Assembly (NCBI GenBank): GCA_029962745.1
Contig: CM057157.1
Span: 23,616,088 to 23,680,087, forward strand
Reading direction: 5' to 3'
Origin: Echinometra lucunter
Taxonomy: Eukaryota > Echinodermata > Echinoidea > Camarodonta > Echinometridae
Length of the DNA: 64,000 nt
The notes under the pieces were generated by a model. That model made no database searches and had not been told where the DNA came from. It was given only the letters and a program-made list of their open reading frames with translations. How positions within the stretch are numbered: position 1 is the first letter of the stretch; every line of letters begins with the position of its first letter. Shown here one piece after another: positions 55,251 through 64,000 of the stretch. The translations under genes were made by a program, and so were the position numbers.

Positions 55251-56820
55251 CTGGATAGAAAAGAGAATAATATAACAAGAGAAACCAAATTATACAAGAA
55301 TAGTGACAAATATTTCTGGTATATTTCACAGAGTATTCATGTACAATAGATTAATAGTCACATTACCTCAATACTTAAGTTATTGTTTAATAAACAACAA
55401 CAACAACAACAACAAAATGCCAATATGGCACTTGGTAGAACTGTCTTCTCCATTTTTTTTTTCATTTTTTTTTCTTTTACTTCAGTACACCATTTCCAGA
55501 TCTGGTGAATCTCTTTATAATCAAGCAAGTTTAAAGCAACACAGCTCTTGATTTTTTTCTCTCTCTCTCCCTGCCCTCTCCCCATAACTCCCCCCTCCCT
55601 CCACTCCCTCCCTCCCTCCCCCCTCTCTCTTTGTTTTTCCATTCCCTCCCTACCTCCCTTTCTTTCTCCCTAAGCTTTGCATATAGCCCCGACCCCCAAT
55701 TTTTTTTAGCAATAACATACAGAAAACCAAGAGGATTATTCCTCAGAATAAATACCCCATAAATTTAATTATAAAATTTGAATACAGTGTACACTGTATG
55801 CAGTTAAAGGTACGAGGAAAATAACAATTTGCTTTTTTGTGAGATTTAATAGGTAAATAGTCATTTTAGATGTATCATTTCCCTCTTAATAGGCAGTTTT
55901 CTTTGAACCTTTTTGTATTTCTATTTTTTTTCCTACCAAGTGTGATATACACACTAAACAGTAAACAAGTAAACAAAGAGACGGTTGAAAAAATGATGCC
56001 TTCAACCTTTCTCCTTAGAAAGACACATTTAATATATTAGTATGATAGAAGGGCTTTCAAAAGACACAAAAAGTAAGAAAAACCAATGTAAATTTCCTTC
56101 ACAACTCCTTGTTCTGTGCAAACAGGGCCTCATTGACTGAGAGTATACCTTGTCATGGTTGTCATGGAGATAACAGAAAATTAGAAATCTATATATAAAC
56201 GACTGTTTGAGAAACGGCAACAGGATTTAGTGTGATTAAGGTACCTATGAATCATCTGAATCACCTTAAAACTTATAGAGTTCTTATACACAAAATGGAC
56301 CATGTAATTTCATCTACATTGTATTAGACTTTTTTTCCTCCAAAAAGCCATTCGATCTATAGCTCTGCAATAGAATTTAAGGAATCTTTTCCAAGCACAT
56401 TATCAGCGCATTAAAACAAGCAATGCGAGACAAAAATCTTTCTAATTTTCAACAGCATATAAGTGACTCAATGCACTGCAAGTTTGTTTGAAACCAAGGC
56501 AAAAGTGTGTATGTATACTGTTCAAAGCTGCATGTTGTATACTCGGTACACAATGGGCAATAATGGTGAGCCATTATGCAGTACTGACTACTGACCATTG
56601 CGTTGACCAGTGTCCTGTACAGAATACTATATGGTCACCAAGATCAGGAAAGCTGAACTCCCCTACCAGAAAATGGGTTTGCCATTCCAATTTTCAATCA
56701 ACATCATCATGCAATTCTCTTGTGAAAAAATCCATTTCAAAGTCAATTCGGTGAAACGGTTTTATAGTAATAAATAAAATCATCACAATGGGTATGTGAG
56801 GACTACCAGTAAACAAACTA

Positions 56821-57129
56821 TGGTGGCCCTGAAGTACGTCCGATGACAGGTCATGTGCGCGCGGGTGATAATTTCGTGGCCAAGTCATCGAAATTCGAGA
56901 CTTACTGGACGCAAACTTTGTGACTTCGGCCTGACAAAGTTGACGGACTTTGGACCGCGAACTGTGCGATTTTGTGCCTTCAAGTGGTACGGACTGTGGT
57001 CGTTGAACCTCGTAGGCCAAGTCGCCAAGTACGCATTTACAGTGAGTCACGAATTTCAGGACTTGGCCGCGGGAATTCATGGTGCACAGGACCTGTTGTT
57101 GAACTGACATGCTTACTTCAGGGCCACCA
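56821..57129. mobile_element. TA-flanked MITE with TGGTGGCCCTGAAGT ends
   Basis: tggtggccctgaagt on the left and acttcagggccacca on the right are perfect inverted repeats, each bordered by TA (56819-56820, 57130-57131). 309 bp, GC-richer than the intron. Open frames inside it match nothing. Confidence 0.85.
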
Positions 57130-58004
57130 TACAAAACATGTTCACGTCAAACAATCGAGCTGTTTCTGGTCGTGTTGCAAACTATGAAGGATGAGCATAT
57201 CCTCATCAGAGGAAATTTCCCACGATGATATCCTTCCAAACCGATAAGAGAGAGAAAGTTCAAATATTATCTTTCATGTCCTCACAGAATTCAAGCTTCT
57301 CTTTAAAATATTGTAACCAAATTTGTTGGGGTAATTATACAGGGAAATGGAGTTAGTTTATGACACTCAGCACTCAGCCCTGGCAGCATTCGTCTCCCTC
57401 ACACATTAACTGCTACCACGAAATACGAAGTACTACAAGAAGTGACAAGAGAGCTTCCGGATCAAGTAGTTTTATTATACATGTTGGATGGCCACATGCG
57501 GTACAAAGTTATTTACATTTCTCCATGATCTCGGGAGCAAACCCAACAAGCTAATCCTCTCTTCTGCGATTTTCCTTCGCTTTTATATGGAATTATATTA
57601 CTAGTATGCTGTCCTTTGTAAGGACGCGGCCCAACCTCAAGTGGAGGACAGAGTTTGACGACCTCAGACTGAGGTTCTGACCTCTACTCGCGATCAGTGG
57701 AAAGGCCGCACGCGACTGAAGTCCATCCTTGCCATTACATAACACAAGGGCACAACGACGAGCGAGACCCTGGCGTTATGTAACACAAGGCCAGACTTGT
57801 TGGAGGTCATAATTCAAGACGCGCGAGCAAGGTTGACAAACAAAGTCGTAAAAAATAGTCAAGGGTTAGAATTGGCATCGAAATCATGGAATACTCTTCA
57901 TAAATGAATTCTGCTGAAAATGTGGTTTCCAAATTCGTGACAATGTAAAGCAGTGATTAGCTAAGAACCACAACTCTACAATAGCAAGTTTGTGAATAAA
58001 CAGT

Positions 58005-58224
58005 AAAAGGTAATAAAGTTGTGGGAGGTGCCGTGGTCAAGTGGTTTAAGGCGCTTGACTGAAGACGCGAAAGTCGGGGGTTCGATCCCCGGTACGGCAC
58101 TTATGCCCTTGAGCAAGGCATTTTATCTACATTGCTGTTTTATCGTATATCAACTAAATGAATATGATATATGCATATTGATCCCAACGTGTGCATGTGT
58201 TTTTAAAAAAAAGGTAATAAAGTT
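58005..58224 (+). mobile_element. tRNA-derived SINE with 16-bp target duplication
   Basis: aaaaggtaataaagtt occurs exactly at 58005-58020 and 58209-58224. Between them the head looks like a tRNA: gtgccgt and acggcac form a 7-bp stem, tggtcaagtgg is the A box, and ggttcgatccc the B box. Then comes gcccttgagcaaggcatttt, a block common in animal SINEs, and a short A-rich tail. The anticodon region does not fold well, so this is a SINE and not a tRNA gene. Confidence 0.9.
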
Positions 58225-58421
58225 CTGTAAATATAACAAGATTTTAGATTGCTTTTTTGATGAGCTCGTATTACATTTAAATCCTTGAAACTTCCTGATT
58301 TTTATCAACTTGTCCTCAATTTTATAAACATGTAAGTGTACATGTATGCTTAAATGTTTGGAAACATGGATTTTGATATTTTGAGGGTCAGAGCATTGTT
58401 TCGAACTAGAACTTGATAAAG

Positions 58422-58921
58422 NNNNNNNNNNNNNNNNNNNNNNNNNNNNNNNNNNNNNNNNNNNNNNNNNNNNNNNNNNNNNNNNNNNNNNNNNNNNNNN
58501 NNNNNNNNNNNNNNNNNNNNNNNNNNNNNNNNNNNNNNNNNNNNNNNNNNNNNNNNNNNNNNNNNNNNNNNNNNNNNNNNNNNNNNNNNNNNNNNNNNNN
58601 NNNNNNNNNNNNNNNNNNNNNNNNNNNNNNNNNNNNNNNNNNNNNNNNNNNNNNNNNNNNNNNNNNNNNNNNNNNNNNNNNNNNNNNNNNNNNNNNNNNN
58701 NNNNNNNNNNNNNNNNNNNNNNNNNNNNNNNNNNNNNNNNNNNNNNNNNNNNNNNNNNNNNNNNNNNNNNNNNNNNNNNNNNNNNNNNNNNNNNNNNNNN
58801 NNNNNNNNNNNNNNNNNNNNNNNNNNNNNNNNNNNNNNNNNNNNNNNNNNNNNNNNNNNNNNNNNNNNNNNNNNNNNNNNNNNNNNNNNNNNNNNNNNNN
58901 NNNNNNNNNNNNNNNNNNNNN
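58422..58921. other. Assembly gap (500 N)
   Basis: Exactly 500 unknown bases. Sequence to its right repeats 45431 onward. Frames read across it are artefacts. Confidence 1.
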
Positions 58922-59586
58922 TATAAAAACATATGCTAAGGGCTAGAATGGCACAAATTTATATTACTAAAGAGTTCAAACCCTTTAGCCCTGACAGATT
59001 CATATAAACATTAAATAGCAAGACAGACAGATACACATAATTGCCATTGTCAGAAGATGAGAAGAATACAAGATAAGAAAAAAATTTTCCATGATAATGC
59101 CAATTGAAGAAGAAAAGATGATTTGCAAAGGCCTTCAGGAAATCCTTTACCTTGGTGACGTAATGATACAGATTTCATATAAACGGAATCATCACAGTAA
59201 CAAACTGTATACTCTGTTACAAACTTTCTTCAAATGACCCTTGGCAAATGCCAGGAAATGCTTACTTAGAGAAGCTAGAAAGCAACAATATTTTGCCTCT
59301 TCACAGGACTGTCATGGATATTGATGACCTTTTGAAAGAATATAATGGTCATGGACTGGAAATATGTTTAGCAGAAGCTTTTGTGGTTACAGCAAGTTTG
59401 TGGTTACAGCAATGTTTTTGCAAATGATGTTAGTAGTGTTAACTGTCCTGCCACATAAATTGTTATCTCTTCTTGTTGCTGTTATTGCTTTTCATTTGTT
59501 TGTACATGTATTCTGCATTTGCCTGCTTCTGCTCTGTCTTGTTCAAATACTTGTACACAAGTATCATACTCACTTAGAAGTTCCCA

Positions 59587-60034
59587 TTATTTTCTTAATA
59601 TTTTGATATCCATAGAAATTAAGAGGAATACACCCAAATGCTTACTCACATATCCAGTAGTAAACCCCTGCACCCCCCCCCCCTATTTTTTAGTCCATTG
59701 CAGCAAGGCATGGTAAACTGTGCCACTAATGAGTCTCATTATTTTCTTAATATTTTGATATCCATAGAAATTAAGAGGAATGCACCCAAAGGCTTACTCA
59801 CATATCCAGTAGTAAACCCCTGCACCCCCCCCCAGTTTTTTTAGTCCATTGCAGCAAGGCATGGTAAACTGTGCCACTAATGAGTCTCATTATTTTCTTA
59901 ATATTTGATATCCATAGCAATTAAGAGGAATGCATCCAAAGGCTTACTCACATATCAAGTGGTGAACCCCTGCACCCCCCCCCCCAGTTTTTTTAGTCCA
60001 TCGCGGCAAGGCATGGTAAACTGTGCCACTAATG
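59587..60034. repeat. Minisatellite, second copy
   Basis: Three units equivalent to 46101-46551, differing mainly in C-run length. Confidence 0.9.
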
Positions 60035-60079
60035 ATAATGAGTTGTATGCATTCAATATTACATGTAGTTCATGCTCAG

Positions 60080-60474
60080 TTAACCCATTTTGTGGTTTGA
60101 CCTAATATCTTTTGATGCAAAGACCTTAAAATCATACCAAATACATGAGCAGAAAGAGCGAAAAATTTTACACAAACTGTGCCCATTTTGGTTGCGTCAG
60201 TATTGGTTGTTTGATGCTGAAAATTTTTTAAAGGAAATAAGCATTAAAATCCTTAAATTGGCAATGTGATAGAAAGTTTAATATCACCGTTTTCCCCCGC
60301 ATATTGGCAACTTTTTGACTTCTCATCATAATTTCTGTCAATTTATATTCATTTCAGATACATGACGTTATATAAGAAAATGTAGCAATAAAATAAAAAT
60401 GTTGGTGTTGCCAATTTGAAGAATAAAAGCTGATCAAATTAGGCTTTGAATAATTCCTGTCACAAATGGGTTAA
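60080..60474 (+). mobile_element. Family C element, second copy of 46598
   Basis: TTAACCCATTTTGTGG to CACAAATGGGTTAA, in the duplicated block. Confidence 0.75.
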
Positions 60475-62103
60475 GGAGAGTTTTGTCCCTCTGTCACTGC
60501 AAAACAGTATGTGAAAACAAGCTTTTATGACTTGTAATCCATTTAAGATCAGGAATAAGGTTCGAGATGCAATCTGTATTCATGACTGAGCAAATCAGAT
60601 ACAAGATGTATCAGTAGGCATGAATCCTAAAACCAATTCAAACAATATTTACTGATTTCTGATCGTTTACCACCCCCCCCCCCCCAAAAAAGTATACATT
60701 ATAAACAAATGAATACATGTAGAAGAAATTTTTAAAAAGGTAAATAGTAATGGCTGTAATACATTTATCTGTAAACCATAAGTTATATCACACAGGTATT
60801 AAAACATCAGTTATTGAAACATACTCCAATGTACATGTACCTACAAAATCTCATAATATCCCCTAAATATTGTATTCCATGGCATTTTCCATCACTCTTA
60901 ATCATCGTCAGAGTTCGTAGGGGCTCTATATTTGGCGCAGACGACGGGGGAAGGAAACTCTGATAAAAGCCATCACAAATAGTTTACTTCAAACCATAGC
61001 ACGCAGTCAGGTTAGTGTCTAGCTACGGCTCATGATTCTGACTCATCGATGGCTTCCGTTTACAGTAGCTTGTGCAAGCTCTACAAAGAAATTTACATGT
61101 AACACTTTAGTCACCATTTTATGCAGCGTTTCTCCTACATGTACCTCCTACCCTATAGCTCGCATTTACATGTACAAAGCCATCAACCTTAAAGTTAAAA
61201 CAACAGATGTACATACGACATGTGCATGTCTATGTTCAAGTTCAGTGCTAATGTGTTGTACTGGTTCACAATGTTGACTTGTTTATTTTTCATTTATTTA
61301 TTTATTTATTCATTTCTGCATGGTTCAACATGTTGCATAGTATGATCATGACCTGAACAAATAATAGTAAACACAAGGAAATTACAATCACTATACATTT
61401 ACAATCATAGATCTATAACTGAGAACATACAGAGGTATGACAATATTAAAGTTCAATGATTGAGATGTTGCCACAAATTTAGCATCCAATGATACACATT
61501 TTCTTAAAGTGGTAGAAAAACTAAACGACTAAGAGATTAGACTAGACTAGACGAATTACCTAACTAAAACATGATCATTCAAAAGATATATAATGAAGTG
61601 TTATTTGCAACTTTTAAAGAACAAAAGGAAAAAGAAAAAGGTCAAGAACTGGCAGCAAAGAAGAATGAGATAGAATAGGATAGCTCTTCTAGTGCAGGGT
61701 TTTGAAGTTAACTTCTGTTATACATATAGTTCAACACAAGGCATTCAATCTACTGTAAAATAGCATACAATGCCAATGGGTACATGTTCACTGCATCAAG
61801 TTCTGGAAAAGTGGGTTTTTTTTGACAATGTGTGTAGGTTTGTTTTCTCCCAGGAATGATGCAGCTAATAATCCTGCTGTATTCATGATGAAATAAATTA
61901 ATAAATAACTTTAAAAAAAATAAAACAAACAAAAAATTATTTGTAGGGAAAATATGAAGAAACATGTTTCCACTTTTCCATTCTATTCATTCTAATTAGA
62001 GATCTGCCTCCCCCTCTGTTTTACATGTGATCTGTGCTATACAAAACTGAATTTTCTTGGCTACTATAATGAATACACAAAGGACCACTATAATTATACC
62101 AAC

Positions 62104-62321
62104 CTTTTTCTATCTCCTTCAAACTCCAGTTTAGCAGCCAGCCCGAAATCTCCAATCTTGACACCCATTGTGTCCGTGAGAAACATGTTGCCAAGCTTGA
62201 GATCTCTGTGGATGACACAGTGACTGTGAAGATATCTTACGCCCTCTATGATCTGTAGCATGAAGTAGCGAACCTCTGGCTCCGTTAGATGCTTTCTCAG
62301 CTTAAGCATATGAAGAAGAGA
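62104..62321 (-). CDS. PLK2: PLK exon 4, second copy
   Basis: Same length and same peptide as 48629-48846, with donor gttggt instead of gtcggt. The one coding difference noted (acg for aca, Thr) is silent. It most likely belongs to the other haplotype, or to a tandem copy of the gene continuing to the right of the window. Confidence 0.85.
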
Positions 62322-64000
62322 CTGGATAAGGACCAAAAATATGAGAAATGATATAAATATATGTCGATTTTCCCCCAAAAAGACAGAGATATATTTCATT
62401 ATCTTGTGGATTTAGAATGATAAAGAGGGACTGACCGAGTCCATTCTGTTACCAACCACATCTGCTGTAGCCCCATTCGAGCTTGGATGAGACAAAATAC
62501 ATGTATTACACATCCAGCGGAAAATCCCAATGGCCTTTTTTTAGTGATTACTATACAGTAATAATGAGATGCATATCAACAAGTCAACACTCAACTCAAA
62601 TAAAAGTAGAGAGTTTTGCCAAAAGTTGTGCAGACAAACTTCTGAAGTCATCATATCTACACTTACTTTTATAAGAATTTGATTGGTCAATACATTTTTG
62701 CCCCCAGGAAGACACATGTAATTTTTTGCATCGGCGTTTCATTTTTGCCACCTCATCTACCAATGTTCACTTATGCATAAAAAACCCACAGGGGGTCTGT
62801 GGGGCCTTCATATGTGAACATGCCTCATGCCAAGTGTAGCAAAATGCCATGATATGGGATATACTTCAAGCCTGTCCATTATGTCATTAATAAAACTCTT
62901 CATTTATTCAAACCTTTAAAGAAATGTTTTTGTGTTGTTGTAAACCTGAGAGTTGTGTGGGTTTATCATACAGATGACAAACTGAATCTTCAACAGGTTT
63001 CCTGTTTGCTTTAATAACAAACAGACATGTGTACATCTATTTTTTGCAATATCTGTTTTCAACTTTTCATACATGTTTAAAAATCATTAGGAGCTGTTTA
63101 AACCATTAATTACAATAAAAATCAAATATTTATTCTGTCACCAAAGCATGAGGAACAAGGCATTGTAGAATGAGGAATTTAAAACAAATACTCCTAGAGC
63201 CATCACAAACCAGTGGTAGGCACTGTCCTTGGCAAAAAAATGTAAATTGTTTGAACAAATTATGTTAACATGACCTAGAAAAATATTGATAAACAGTGCT
63301 AACTGCATGCCATTAAAATCTCACTTTCCAACTACAGTACATCAGATATCCATTCAAGGATAAATGATAGATTGAATTTCCTCTTTTCCTGAAATTCGGT
63401 GGATTTCAAGAACCATTACTACCTGTATAATTTTTCGTTAGACCAAAATACATAAGGCATGCATATATTAATACTGGAAACAATAAAAAATGATATTCAA
63501 GGAAATACCTGTACATTTTGGAAAGACGTAAACTACTGTATATACATGTATGTATGTACACATACATGTACAGTGTATGAAACTACCTTAATAAAAACCA
63601 TGTTTTGTTTTTTGGTGTAATACTATGCATGGGCATGTAATACATTTTCTCTTTTTCTGAATTATGTGTTTTATTAGTTTTTCAATCACATACATTTTCT
63701 TCTTAATTTGCACTTCAAGACCACAAGAAATGTAGGCCTACAAACAATTCATACTTTACTTCTTATTTTCATTTTTAAAAAACTGGATACTTTGTACCTC
63801 CCAAAGTAAAAATCAATTACATGTATGGTGTTATATGAATGCACTATGAAAGACTTGGGTGCTGCAGTGAGTAAACCTACAATGTACATGTACTTGTATC
63901 ATTAAGTAATGATTTACTGTTTAAAAAGAGTAACAAATAAATTTCATTTCTTGTCATTAATATCACTTGAAATTCTCACCTTTTGCTAGTTTGAGTTATA

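Larger units (their letters stand above)
55251..58421 (-). other. PLK intron 1 (expected)
   Basis: No N-terminal PLK exon ending in Leu-Gly-Lys was found here. It holds a CAA repeat (55396), a CT-rich tract (55555-55670), a TA-flanked MITE (56821-57129), a GC-richer patch (57600-57840) and a SINE (58021-58208). Confidence 0.6.
58928..64000. repeat. 5-kb block repeated from 45431-50525 (second copy)
   Basis: Same content and order as the first copy: minisatellite (59587-60034), family C element (60080-60474), PLK exon 4 (62104-62321). Differences are mostly one-base changes and homopolymer indels. Confidence 0.95.

Noticed and set aside
56694..57134. 146-codon minus-strand frame
   Set aside because: Mostly inside a TA-flanked MITE, with no recognised protein and no splice context.
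58028..58100. tRNA gene
   Set aside because: A and B boxes and the end stem are present, but the anticodon arm and T arm do not fold properly and the unit sits inside a SINE with target duplications.
58150..58946. Open frames on both strands across the second gap
   Set aside because: They exist only because N bases contain no stop codon.
59364..59606. Hydrophobic 80-codon frame, also at 45914-46120
   Set aside because: Leucine/valine-rich membrane-like peptide, but it lies in the duplicated intron block, ends in the minisatellite and has no splice or start support.

Overview
This is eukaryotic nuclear DNA: AT-rich, intron-split, full of small hairpin transposons and microsatellites, with two N gaps of exactly 500 bases (22401-22900 and 58422-58921). 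The protein families, the frequent TACATGTA-like words and the repeats fit a marine deuterostome invertebrate, most likely a sea urchin. The species is an inference. I saw no prokaryotic operon, phage or CRISPR system. Almost all long open frames are chance frames in introns or repeats. The real genes are short exons joined by GT-AG sites.

Three protein-coding loci can be supported. (1) A plus-strand thioredoxin-family gene contributes only its last coding exon (1854-1916); the rest lies to the left of the window. (2) A complete minus-strand thioredoxin gene (12787-22274) has five coding exons of 9, 32, 20, 23 and 21 codons, giving 105 residues with the WCGPC active site. It converges tail-to-tail on the first gene. 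(3) A minus-strand polo-like kinase of the PLK2/PLK3 type runs from its stop at 35587 up to a P-loop exon at 55142-55250. Eleven exons give about 614 residues: a kinase domain, a linker and two polo boxes. The first coding exon is not seen and probably lies in or beyond the second gap.

The rest is intergenic or intronic: at least a dozen inverted-repeat (MITE-like) elements in several families, two tRNA-derived SINEs (one with a perfect 16-bp target duplication), tandem repeats, and long G or C tracts.

Two themes stand out. First, local exon duplication: the last thioredoxin exon, the PLK linker exon 7 and the PLK polo-box-2 exon 11 each have one or more nearby copies, and two of these copies keep splice sites and phase and could be alternative exons. 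Second, the assembly: both gaps are flanked by near-identical sequence (21.07-22.40 kb against 22.90-25.86 kb; 45.43-50.52 kb against 58.92-64.00 kb). This looks like two haplotypes placed in series, so exon 1 of thioredoxin and exon 4 of PLK appear twice. Three single-base indels in PLK exons 2 and 3 fit the same picture. No clearly new multi-gene system was found; the strongest leads are the duplicated exons and the hairpin elements whose arms change together.
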